Shown: positions 1 through 12,021 of the stretch, piece by piece
How positions within the stretch are numbered: position 1 is the stretch's first letter
How the letters are laid out: each line of letters begins with the position of its first letter
Origin: Ceratorhiza oryzae-sativae
Lineage: Eukaryota; Basidiomycota; Agaricomycetes; Cantharellales; Ceratobasidiaceae
DNA: 64,000 bases
NCBI GenBank assembly: GCA_030998015.1
Contig: JARWMV010000009.1
Span: 62,001-126,000 of the forward strand
Direction: 5' to 3'
Position numbers and translations under genes: made by a program
The notes under the pieces: generated by a model
Told to the model about the DNA's origin: nothing
What the model saw: the letters and a program-made list of their open reading frames with translations, nothing else
Databases searched by the model: none

Positions 1-730
1 TCTCTCGACAGGAGTGATGCGCCCAGGCTGAGGAGTTTTACCGGATCGCTGCCCGTTCTTGGGAACCTGCTGCAGGACAAGGATTTGCCAGAACACGAGG
101 CAATCATTCATGCCACCATCGCCTCGCCGATCCTCCTACATGAAAACTTTGAAGCGCTGGAGGTGCTGAAGGCACGAGGCCGTTCATTGAGATCGTTTCA
201 GTGTCATGTGGTCGTTGCCAATTGGCATGCGATGGAGGTGATAGCCAACGCGCTGCCCCAGCTCGAGATTTTGAAGTTGCACGTATTGGCGAACTTTAAG
301 AGAGATCGGTTTATGAATTTTATAAATCAGGTGCGCCTTGATCTCGGTGTCAATTCAGTTTTTATTTATATATTCACGGAACGAGTAGGTTGAAGGTTTA
401 GAGCACTTTACGAAACTTCGCGAGCTGCATTTAAATTCTCGAGACGTTACCGTTCTCCACCGTACCGCATTCCGGAAAAAGGGCGCCGAGTTGGAAACTA
501 TATTGCGTTTCAGTGAACAGTGCCCGTCTCTGGAGGTGATCACTATGCCGCCTTACCGGCGGTGGGTTCGAGGCGACGACGAAAGTTGGAGCCTTCTTTC
601 GGGTCGAGAGCTGCATGAGCATATCAGCTTCGTCAAGACACAACTTGGCCAACCAAACGACGGGCAATTGGGTCGGAGCCAGGTGCGATCCGATATGTCA
701 GAGGAGTCTTCAACAGCCAGGAGCCCGTGA
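1..730 (+). CDS. F-box/LRR-like protein, 3' part
   Basis: This is the carboxy-terminal part of a gene that begins left of the window. Frame 1 is open from base 1 to 330. A GT-AG intron lies at 331-388, and exon 389-730 ends at TGA. The 223 visible residues are rich in regularly spaced leucines, for example LEILKLHVL and LRELHLNS, as in leucine-rich segments of fungal F-box proteins. Such proteins act as substrate receptors of SCF ubiquitin ligases. The F-box itself is not in the window, so the family call rests only on the leucine-repeat texture and its likeness to the complete F-box gene at 46.7-48.4 kb. It could be another LRR protein. Confidence 0.5.
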
Positions 731-1783
731 CCTGGAAATTGTGATCAAAGTGCGCATGCTTTCATTAATCTTTTATTACTGGCTGCTATTATGAGGCTCG
801 CTTCCAATCCCTGTATCCTGTTATGCCATGCGGTTCTATTCATCGGTCTTGCTGTTTTCCTGTATCCACATCCACTTGCTCTTATGCGTATATTCGCTAA
901 TCGTTACGTCTCGATTCGCGCGTGGCTAATGCATCAGCCAGTCCTTGAGCGTCCATGGCTGGTCCTACATGGGTAAATCCGATCTATCAAGGGGGTGTGG
1001 AATCAAAAGACGATCGGTGACTTGCGTTGAAGATTAAATCCGATGACGGCGTTTGATACGTGGGGGAGCAGGTAAGATTTCCTCGACAGTGCGGGGAAGG
1101 CAGCGAAGGGCGACAACACATATGAAATCTCAGCCAGTAGACTAAATCAACGTAATCTGATGCCAGACTTCGTTAAGTAGCCTCGGAGCCGCAACCCCAG
1201 AGAAGCCCGCTCACTGTGGGGTCACCACCAGGGTTCACACAGAACACTTTGTCCAGGCAAAACCGAATTTCCTGGCCTTCGAGCCGAGGTTGGAAGTCCA
1301 ATCTTCCGCAATTTGGACTAGGGGTTGTCAGGATCAAATAGAACTTGAGTTCTCGTCTATGTTCAAAAATAGATGCTTGACCGTTCATGACACACAACAA
1401 CCTACGAGGCTCCACTTGAGCTGCCTAGCTACGCTACCAAAATGCACACAGTACCTCAACCAATTTGCCGTGTAGCCGGTGTTTATACCTATTCTGATTG
1501 ATGCACGAAACAACCAACAGCCTTGGCTTCAGAACCCGTAGGACCAATTTGATGAACAGACTGAATGGCTCCAGCACAGTTCCTGAATCTATACCCCACG
1601 ACGAATTTGTCTGCCGGTTCTCACTCCATCTCCGGTGGCGCCTAGCCGATTGTGGGACGACCCAAGCGGATTCGATACTACGGGTCGGTTGGAAATCCAT
1701 CGAGGGCTCGATATTCGACAGTTATATATCCTGGATCGCTGTTCTTGGCCGCGACCGTTGCTCGATTTCTCACCCCGCACTCG
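731..1783. other. intergenic, no supported gene
   Basis: Only short, unrelated open frames are present, including one of 61 codons with a hydrophobic start at 791-976. No splice-consistent coding chain or RNA gene was seen. It probably holds the 3' flank of the F-box gene and the promoter and 5' UTR of the membrane protein gene. Confidence 0.4.
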
Positions 1784-3500
1784 ATGTGGCCGACATTCAA
1801 GACTGAGCATCCGGTCGAACAGCATCCAGTCCGTGATGGGGACATGCGCCTGGCGACCCTGGCGTTTGGGTTTACGGTGAGTTGTCTTTTTCATTTTCAT
1901 TTTTCGAAGGTAGCGAGGGTTGACAATGGCGTATTATGACGTTTATAGATCGGTTTTGGGTATTTTGTAGGTTGGCATGCGATCAGGCAGACGAGAAAGA
2001 CTCGACGGTGGAGCGCGTACATTATAATGTGCTGGCTGGAAATCCTGGTGTGAGTCCTGGCCGCCGTACTTGAGTTCGCAACTAACACACTCGGCGGGTA
2101 GCTGCACTATTTTCGCCATAATATGCTGGTTGTACCTCTGTGGGATTATCGGGTATTCGTTCTGGTTCTATTTCTCCATCTTGACGTGAGTCCGGAGAAC
2201 TACGGGATGCGAGATGTGGGGGGCTAATGATGGTACCTGGGTTAGGACATGGGCACTGCAGGTCCAGTTTTTGCTCCAGATTATCGTCAACCGTATCTGT
2301 ATATTGCTTCCGACGCCGACACAACGTGTAAGTTTCGCGGCCCCCCTTGACGAGATAACGATTTCATACGTTCAATTCAGTTTTGGCTGAAATTCATAGT
2401 CGCCGCATGGATCACTGCTATCAATATCTCGGTGTACTGCATTTGGGTGCCGGCAAAGTTGCAAATCTCAACGAGGTACCACAATATCAACGTTGTTTGG
2501 GATCGCATCGAGGTGCGTCTTGCTTTCCGTTTTGCTGGTGGGATGTGCTGATTTGATCATGCGTAGAAATGTCTGTACCTGATCACCGACGGAATACTCA
2601 ACTGGATGTTCATTGACACAATCAAGAAACGGCTGGTGTCCATGGGGGTGAGTTTCTCGCTTTAGTCTCGTGTCCGAGCGCTAACAGTTCGATTTGATAT
2701 AGCTTAAGAAATATGACAAGCTGGTCAAATTCAATGAACGCATTATCTTGGTTTCCCTTTCGATGGATGTGTTGATTATCACCATGATGAGCTACCGAAA
2801 CGATTTTGTCTAGTACGTGTCTTTGTCTTTTTGGATTCTAGTGATAGCTGACAAATGTGGCTGTAGCATGCAGTTTCATCCAGTTGCATACATGGTCAAA
2901 GTAGGGATTTTAACTCGACGAACCCCTGAAAGTTACTGATATGATTTGCAGCTCGAAATTGAAATGTGCATGTCTCGGTTGATGGTCAAGGTTGCGACCG
3001 GCACAGGCATCGATGTTTATGTAGGCGTTGTTGGTTTTACCTTGTCTGACATCGATGGCTGACGTTGGTTATAGGAAGGACCAGACGACACAACCTCTGC
3101 TACAAACTCGATGTCAAGAGAACGTCGAGCGACTCGCAACGCAACCGGGCACGTCCAGTCGGTCAACGTGCATGTTGCCACTCAGGTGGTGACACACGCC
3201 GATCACGAAATTGATCATGAGGCTCATGGTGTGTCTTCGATGGTTCAGCCTTGCAACCGTATTGAGCTTACTCGGATTGGTTGGCTTGCAGAACTCGAAG
3301 AGCGCGACCGAAAAGGCCGAGGGTTGGAGGACGTCGAACGTGGATTCCGAACCAACACGATTGATCTGACGCCCGAGGATGATGCTGATGATGAGAGCAA
3401 TGCCGACACCCAACGTAAGCCGGTTGGGAGTCGAGCCCAGCCTTGGAGACCCCTCAACAGGAATGGGCCGCTGCTGAATCTGAGCAAAGGTGCGCGGTGA
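1784..3500 (+). CDS. polytopic (about 7 TM) fungal membrane protein, unknown function
   Basis: Ten exons join without a frame conflict into 403 residues: 1784-1876, 1949-2049, 2102-2185, 2246-2327, 2381-2512, 2567-2647, 2703-2812, 2867-2900, 2952-3020 and 3075-3500. The first ~270 residues hold about seven hydrophobic spans, for example FAIICWLYLCGIIGYSFW, FWLKFIVAAWITAINISVY and ILVSLSMDVLIITMM. The last ~140 residues are hydrophilic and acidic, as expected of a cytoplasmic tail. The layout matches the many seven-span orphan membrane proteins of Agaricomycetes. Whether it is a receptor or a transporter cannot be told from sequence. The start at 1784 was chosen because it directly precedes the first hydrophobic exon; an in-frame ATG lies upstream at 1652. 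Confidence 0.75.
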
Positions 3501-5157
3501 CTTTTGGTCCACGCCTGGGCCGAGACCTGGGGCGGGAAGCGAAGCGGCAGGGACGTATGTTTCATATCTTGGAACGCAGAACGTGCGAGTATTACACTCG
3601 GCGAGAGAGCGGGATGGGGCAAATACCCCTTGATGTCGCTCATTTCCGGTTATTTTTATTTGAAACTTTCTGTCGTATTCTCGATCGCTGTATTCGACCT
3701 TGGGACACCGTAAATACTCATGTGGTCTAATCCTTTCGCTTTGCATGTTTTGTTTTTTGCTGTCCATGACAAATTGCCCTGTTGTCGCATATCAAATGAA
3801 TGATATAAAACTTCCCGTGCACCATGCGGTCTTATATGACACAGGTGTGAGGATGACTCGAATGGTAATTTTTCTGATGCCGCGGGTATTGCGCCCGCTT
3901 CACTGAGGGGTGGAGTAAAATTGGCAGGTTGGCAAGTCGAAGTGGTGGAAGAGGACGCATATAGTTTGGCTGGCTTTTGCACCGCCCGTGGATGTCGGCG
4001 CCACGCCTGTTCCGGAGATGGAATGTATCTCGGCCGGCCGGTTGGATATCTCCAGAGGGTGCCACACGGATGTATTGATAGCGGGACCTTCGCACTCTGG
4101 ACGGGCTCGGATTTGCCTCCAGCCTGAGGAAGTGTGATGGGTGCCTGGCAACCATGAGGCTAACACATGGTATAATCCAGATATCTTAAAGACAGGCTAT
4201 CGCGAATGCAGCCAGGCCAGAGACGTCGTCTACACCACGCGTGGGTGGGAAGACCGCATAAAATAATCCATTGCTGTCGGCATTAATCCAGTGGGCTCAT
4301 TTCAGCTCGTGGGACACGTGATCCTACGCGTGACTGTCCAAACACGCGTCAACCAACTTCTACGCGCGCTTTGGCCAAGTTTGGCCACTTGGCGTCTGGA
4401 CCAGCAGCGACCACCACCGTCTTCGCGTGCGTATGGATATGTGGTGACCGAATTCAGCAAGCACCAGGTAGGGCTCTTCATATTGATAGTAACACCCTTC
4501 GGTCGTTGATTATTTATATTTTTCCGGGTTGGTTTTCAGGTAATTACTGATTTGGTTCGAAGACTTGAACGACGTGCAACGACCTGACTATAACGACCTT
4601 GAAGCCTCTGACGTGGATCTCGGCCTTGTCTTTCGCAGATACTACTACCACCCTTCGACAACTCTCGCTCTGCGGCTTTCGATATTCGATTTCGATTCCG
4701 AGCCAACATCTAAACCATCTACAAAATCTTTCTCAGGTTCGATCTGTTCGCTTTGTTTTTCCACGGCAATTTGGTGTGTGAGCCTCCGTTTGTTCAACAT
4801 GGAACCCGGATACTTATTCGGCTCCCTAGATTCTGACGATACTTACGCGGATACAGCAGGCTATCTGACTTTTTTGACTCTTGTGCGTTGCCATCGTGGC
4901 CTCAAGCATCTCCGGCTTCTGACTCTCCCTTGTCATTAGAAATTTTCACTGTACGAATTTTACGCGGCAACGGTCAACGACGCTCGCATTTTTTCAACTT
5001 CCGTTTTCAGTAAGTGCTTCCTTTCAACCTCATCATCCGCGTGCATGCAGACCAACTATTGTCCCTCCAGTTACATTAACGACTGAACGATTCATCCCAT
5101 CTGTGTATCCTCAAAAACACGCACGCATCACAACTGTAACGACATAGATTGCCCAGC
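3501..5157. other. intergenic, no supported gene
   Basis: This holds the 3' flank of the membrane protein and the 5' flank of the long Ser-rich gene. The pyrimidine-rich stretch just before 5158 suits a basidiomycete promoter and 5' UTR. Overlapping open frames around 3.1-4.2 kb on both strands show no spliced or family-like product. Confidence 0.4.
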
Positions 5158-8100
5158 ATGTTCAAGTCTCTGTCTTCGCGTTCGGCTCGTTCATCCTCCG
5201 TGTCCGGCTCTTCGGCTTATACCCTCAACACCTCGTCATCCACGTACACCCCTCTCCCTCCGTTGTCCACCATCCCTCCCACGCCCGAACGATCTGATCG
5301 GGAGATCCCTACAGTACGCCCTACACAGAGCCCTGGGGGCAGCCCGATTCTCGAGAAACGCCGGGCACGGACCCTCATTCCTCGCCGTGCTCTTCTGAAC
5401 AAGGAGAACCGACTTCAATCAGAGAATCCCTTCATCGATGCAACAAGAGCGGCGGTTGCACCTGCACCCGCATCTGTCGACACATCTGTCCAAGGCACTG
5501 GGCTTGCATCACATCAATTCACCGCCCATCAGAACCGGCAATTCCATTCTGTCGGGCCGAGGACCAGTTTGATGTTCACCTCTCCCACCGACCCATCTTC
5601 GTCCAAGCAGACCTCGCTGAAGCTCAAGCCGAGCACCAAGCACAAACGGGTCCTCGTCGAGTCGCGGGCATACCCCGACGGTGGTCAGGTGGAGGTTGTC
5701 AAGGAAACCATCGGTCGGAGCTCCAAGCCGATTTTGGGCAGTGTCAAGGGTACCCTTGTTGGAACGCTCCGGGGTGGCACCGTCCGAAACGAGAATGATG
5801 AGAACGGTGGCACGAGTGTTGTGATCAAGAAAAAGAAGAGTCGTGGGACATTGGATAGCATACGATGGGCTTTGGGAGATAGGACAAACTCTGCGCGCAA
5901 GGCGGAAAAGGAGAAGGAGAAGGAAGACAAGCCTGAGGGCAAGTCTCAGGAGAACATATCTGGACGACCAAAGGCGAAGCTTACGATCGATACACAAGTA
6001 CCGCACGAAGACCCGTCGGAGACTTCTGCAACTGCATCAGCATCGGTTACGTCTCCTACAAGTACAATGAGGACGTCAGGAACCATCACCGGTGTCACGA
6101 CGGATAACGAGAGTTTGGCTGCAGGAAGCGGCGGAGAGAAATCCAAGTGGCGATGGACAATTGGCAAGAAGCAATCCAAGTGTGAGTCATTTGATGGATT
6201 TTTTACACGCTGTATCTCATCATACATCTTTGCGTAGCACCCGCTACCTCCCTCGCGTCCATGTTCGACCGTCCTGGGCATGCCCGAACCAATTCTCTTG
6301 ATCCTAGTGCGCTAATGGCGATGAAGCACCCCGAAGAATCAGAGGAAAATGGCGCATATACGAGCTTCCCGCCCCGTCCCAGCTCGCTCAACCTTCCTGA
6401 TCTGTTGCACGACGGCACTGCTGAGTCGGAGGCCGAAGGGTCTCGTTCTCCACTTCCACAGAGACACACACCTGTTGAAACTGCTCCGGTTGACTTTGGC
6501 CCGGAGCCTAGAACCGTTCGCAAGTTCAGCATTGGGAGCGTTGAGTCTCATGCCGGCTCTGGCACCACTCGCAAAAGTAGTATTGGCAGCATCTTGAAGG
6601 GAAGCGGCGCGGAAAATGCGGCCAACACTGGGTCTTTTGCTGTACGAACCATGAGGAGTATTCGGTCGATCACATCTCTAGCACGACTTGGAGGATGGGG
6701 CAAGAGCGAGGACGACGACAAGGACAAGGACAAGGAGGAGAAGAAGATGGGGACGTTCAAGAAGAAGAGGAGAGTCAAGAAGAAGACTGTGCAGGAGATC
6801 GAGGAAGATTTGACCACATCTGGTGAGAGTTGGGAGGCCGGGGCGCTCGGCCATGATCCGACTATCACGGAGCGCCCGCGTGTTGGACAGCCCATCAGTC
6901 GTGAGAACCTCCGACTCAAGGATGAGCGTGCGGGCTTGGGACACGGTTCACGTCCTGCGGAATGGGCCAGGGAGGGTCGAAGGAGTTCGAGCGGCTCGTC
7001 TTGTGCTGCGCCGTCGACAATATCTTCGGGGAGCTATCGCCAATCTCGGATGTCGCGGGCGTCGTCTGAGATGTCCTCAGAGACCCATACTATGAGGTCG
7101 AGGCAGGACTCTATTCCTACTGCACCAAACATTCCTCCCAATCCTAGTATCATATTCGAACAGCCAGAGGACGTCCCGGCTCCGGCTTCGGCTGGCACAA
7201 GCTTGTACCTTGGGGACAATGCATGGGTCGGAGTCGGGGCGAATACCTTGAAGAACAGGACGCGTCGTATGGAACAAGCCACGGCAGATCTTGGGCGCCG
7301 AGCCCGGAAGCCTGTCATGGGGCTCTTTGATGTCCCCGCTGCCGACCAACCGGAGCCTGAGGAGGGAGATCGGTCCCAGCTTGAAGTTCGTGGTGTCAAG
7401 ATTGACAAGGGTCGTGTTCGGGATCGCATTCGGGCGTTCGAGGCCAAGGCTGAAGAACGGGCCGGACCGTCTGGTGTCTATTCGACAGTTTCTGTTTCAA
7501 CTGGACGAAGACCTTCGCTGGCTATTATCCCTCCTGAACCTACCGCAACATCATTTAGCCGTGCGACCGCCTCTGCCGTTGACACCCATTTCCAGTCATT
7601 CAGCAAAGAGAGAGAATACACCTTGTCCAGCATCCGTTGTGTTAGCGCCCCCCTGCCCCCCAAATTCGCCGAATCACCCGAACGTCCAGCGCGAACACGT
7701 CCTTGGAGCGAGCAGGTATTGCGTCCAGATCCAGGTGTGTAACGAACCTTGGGTTTCATGCGCATATACTGACTGAACCGCCAGCTGCTATCGACATGCT
7801 CAATGCGGCCAATTCAGACTTGTCAGATCTCATCAACCGACTTGATCTCACCTTTACCCCAGAAGCTAAGCATCCCAGCCCCGACTCGCGCCGTATTCCT
7901 GCTTGGGTCGAGGATAGTCCAAGCCGGCCGGGTCCTCGCGCTCGACCAAATGAAGAACTGAGCTTTGGCAGCCTGAAAGGATACAACCATTCGACCCTTG
8001 TCAGCCTGGTACGCGTGCAGCAAGAGGCCCTTCGAGCCTGATGGACCTATTTGCTCCTCTTGACGCCGTTTCCGTTCCTGGCCGGCTGTTCCCTGGCCCA

Positions 8101-11100
8101 AGTGTAGGGAAAGCTAGCGGTGATGTGGTGGCCAAGTCGAGTGCTGGATCCGGTCATACTCCTATCGAGAGCCGCCGTCGCGCCGGAATGAGGGGAACTT
8201 TGGGCGAGACTTCGATGTTGGCTGTTGAGGATGGTCCAGATTCCGATATCCCTCAAGAGCTTCAGGTCATTCTGGCTGGTGGGAGCGATGATGAGGGGTT
8301 GCTTCCGTCCCCAGGTATGCCGCCAGATGTGCCATTGCCAGAGCCCGCCCAGGCGTCGAGGTTCCACGCGTCGTTATTGAAGAGACTACTGAAACTCAGA
8401 TCGTGTACGACTTTTCGGACGACCATGATGCCAACGACCACGTGGAATTGGGAAGCCGCAGGTCGTTTGACTTTACTGAAGAACTGGGACAGCTGAACGG
8501 CGGTTCGCGAAACAGTTTTGTCGAGGTGCTCGTGACTGCTTTCAAGACGCCTTCTCGAGCCGGAGCATCGGAATCGAAGACCAGCTGGAGCTCAGTCTCG
8601 ACTCGTTCAATACCTCAGCCGTCCCCAAGAATGACAATCCAGATGACGATGAAGTCGCTACGGAAGCAGAAATCTCTCATCGTCGCGCCGAGGCCCTCGC
8701 GAAGCTTACGCAGAAATCTAGCGATCGGCTAAACCAGGAGTTCAAGCTCAGCGCCCCGATTGAGTTACCCACCAAGGCTGATGTCTCAGGGTCTGGATCG
8801 AGCACCACTCCGTTCACGTTTGCTCTCCCCGATCTTGCTCAAGGCACCAGCAATTTGGGTACCGGTACCATCAGGAAGCGCGATTTCTCCATTCGGTTTG
8901 AGGTGGATGCCACTTCGAAGGAGGCTGTCACCAGGATTCCTCGGACGATGTCTTCTGCACAACCAATCAGGCGTCTACAACCAACCTCGCGTCGCTCTCA
9001 AGCTTTGGTCGAATGCTCAATCCTAACCCCGAGGAGATCTTTGACTACGAGACGCTCATGCGCGAACTGGACGAAGCTTCATCGTGATGGAAGAGTCTAA
9101 TCGTGGTCTCGAGAGGTCTGTTTCTCGGCGACGTCGAAGCAAGCGTCTGTCGGTCGAGTCGGATCGTTCGAGCTTCTACTGCCGTGCCAATGCTCCACCG
9201 GTTAGCTTCCACAATCGAGGCTTTGGTCGTCAAAGCACTAGCTCCCTAGGCGGTCGCAGTGCTTGGGCCCGCTACGGTGGAGAGGATTCCACCGAGAACT
9301 TTACTACCCACAGCTACGACCGACCCGGCCTCGGAGACAAGATGTTCCAGATGGGCGTTGAGCATGGTCTTCCTCTGCCTTCGATTATGGCGTCTCCCAC
9401 CAACAGCGAGGCGTCTGCGGATCCCCAGTTCTACTATGAGCAACGCAACAACCGGTTCTCCTATGTTTCGGATCAGCGTCGCAATTCATACATTTCGGAG
9501 CGTCGGAACTCGTATGCCCCTTCCATCGTTGACCAGAGGCGAACATCCTTCATGTCCTACGACTCTTTGATGGATGGAGCAGGTGATGAGCGTCGGTATT
9601 CGATCGATATGAACTCATTGTATGTTCGACATCCTTACTAGCGCTGGCATATTCTGACCTTGTCTATTCCAGGTATGAACGTCGCCGAACCAATTCTACC
9701 AGCTCGATCTCGGTATTTGGAGACGATCGCCACCGTCGCCGGCACAACAGGATCGGCCCTTACCCAAGTCAATATCGCCCAGTGTCAATCATCAGTATGC
9801 AATCCGACATCTCGGCTCGTGACGATGACACAATGGTTAGCATGATCGGAGGCCATGGCGGACCCCGTGTTCGTCGCAAATCCGTGGGCTCCACTCTATT
9901 ACTCGACGCCTCGCCTTGCTTCCGAGCTGAGAAACGCGCCAAGCAACTCGCCGAGGCCCGGTCCGACGCTAGCCGAATGGAGTCCTTGGATATGTCGTCG
10001 CTCTCCTTCCAGACAACCCAAGGGGGGTCCCAGGAAGTCTTCTCATCCGACGGATCACCTACCAAAGGAAAGAACCGTGCTACACCCCGTCCATTCGCTC
10101 GTCCTCGTCCGCCGGCGGCAGCCAAGATGACTACTGAGGATGTTGACATGGAGGATGTTGATCCTTCGGCTACCCCGCAGAGTATGTTATTCTGTCCATT
10201 TTGTTGAAATAGCTACTGAGAGAACTTCGTACAGTGCTTGCAACGTACCTGTCTCGTCCGATGACCGTCTCTTGTCGGAAGTCTCGGCCAATGGGAAACA
10301 TGACCATGTCCATCGCTCGCAACCGCTCCTCGGCCCTGATCTGTACTGCTGAACCTGACACACCTGCGCTCTCGATTGCCGGATCCGACGCCTCATCCAT
10401 TTCGGGAGGATCGCGGTCCAGCATTGACGTTTCGAAACTAGCAGATATGCTCGGCAACTCGGATATTGCTTCTCCCTCTGGCCGTCGTACACGTTCTCGT
10501 GGTCAAAGTCATCGTCGTCGCTCCCAAATTTCTCGTTCTTCTATGGCAATCTCGTTCACGGCAGAGGATCTCCAACGTTCGGCTTCTTACTCATACTCTG
10601 GCTATAGCAATTCGCAGGTCAACAGTTCAGTCACTATCGTAGATCCCGACGAAGTAATTGATGAGCTGGCTCAGATGATCGAGGCTGGCGTCCAGTTGAG
10701 CTACGAACAGATGGCTTCGGTTACCCGGTACTGTGCGTTGAGGAATGAGGCTGTTGAGACTGTGGAACGTTCGCAAAAGATTTGGCAAGACACTGATTTT
10801 TCCCGCTTCGCTCTATCGAGTGAGTTATTTGAAGCTTTATTTATGTAAAACATTCTAATATTTTTATAGCTTTCGTACCTCCTACCAACCCCTCCGCGAT
10901 CCAAGAACTGTTGAGCCATTCCCAGGATACTTACGCTGCGCTCCCAGCCGAGTTCTACAAACGCCGCCACTCTCGCCATTTCCGTTCTCCTCGGGTCTCA
11001 CCTTACCCCACGGATGTTACTCGTTCGGCCAAAAGTTCTCGCATTCGTCTTTCAAGCGTTGAACAGGCACTGTCCCATTTGCCTCCTGGCTATACGCCTG

Positions 11101-11558
11101 CTCGCCCAACCCGTTACGCCCAAGATACACCGTTGGCCTCAAACAAGATGGTTGTGCATTCGTCTTCTCCGGCCCCGACGCTCGGTGCTTTAGCTCCGCT
11201 TTCACCGCTAGCCGTCAACGTGGATCCTCAACCGGCCATTATCAAGGAGAAGGCCTCGAAACAATCGCTCACTGCTACTGTTCGTCGGACTGCACTGGGA
11301 TGGGGGAAGAAGAAGTCTGTGACCGACGTTCCTCCGTCCGTCGCGAAGACGCATGTTATCCAGTCTTCTGCTGCGACCGTTGCAAAAGAGAACATGGGAG
11401 TCGGTATGCTTGCTAGGTATGTTCTTTGAATTTCTATACGCCAACTTTGTTTTAAGCCTCTTCTTTCTAGTCCTTCACAGAATACTCTCCGTGTGAACCG
11501 TCCTCGACCGAAGGGTCGTACTTCTGGCTCAACCTTGCGCACTGCCCTTCGCATATAG
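5158..11558 (+). CDS. very long Ser/Arg-rich disordered protein, third exon frame-broken
   Basis: Seven exons are supported: 5158-6181, 6238-7734, 7785-9619, 9673-10181, 10235-10819, 10870-11416 and 11471-11558. The product would be about 2,029 residues if five missing bases in exon 3 are allowed for. It is dominated by Ser, Pro, Arg and Lys, with low-complexity charged blocks (KEKEKEDK; DDDKDKDKEEKK) and repeated basic-serine motifs such as RRNSY. No catalytic domain or membrane span is recognised, so no function is assigned. A large regulated scaffold is possible, but that is inference. Exon 3 changes frame near 8035, 8352, 8545, 8925 and 9080, each time in the sense expected of one lost base. 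Exons on either side are clean. This may be an assembly error or recent decay. Confidence 0.7.
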
Positions 11559-12021
11559 ACCGCTGGAGTGGAAGACATGGTAGTCATGACATCGCATGAT
11601 GATAAGATGATGATATGATAACTCTTATGTACAGTTGTACTTGACTGGGCTGGGGATTTGTCGTCCACTCTTCATCTATCTGTCACTACATTTGCCTTTC
11701 ACGTTCGGTTTTATGTGCGACGACTCTCCCTATGCCCCGTTTTGTACTTCTATGTCCCTATGTCGAATTTAGGCTTTCCTTTTCTTCCGTCACTTTCAAT
11801 CCTCATTGTTCACTGCCGTTATCTCATGTTGAGTACGTTAGCTCCCAGATTTGTTTAATCTCGACGCAAATGGAATTTGATCTTCAACTTTAGCCGAAGT
11901 ATTTCAAATAAGTCTTACCTTGCTTGCCGAGAGTGAAGACCAAACCACGATTGGTGCCCTACACTGATATCCGACAACGATAGCAGCACCCTCAGCTGCT
12001 AGAACTAGAGAGCTCCGTACT
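11559..12021. other. intergenic, no supported gene
   Basis: The short gap between two same-strand genes holds the 3' flank of the Ser-rich gene and the promoter of the M20 peptidase gene. Nothing else was recognised. Confidence 0.4.

Noticed and set aside
3114..3767. 217-codon minus-strand frame
   Set aside because: It overlaps the last exon of the membrane protein, whose ten exons fit in phase. The minus frame has no motif.
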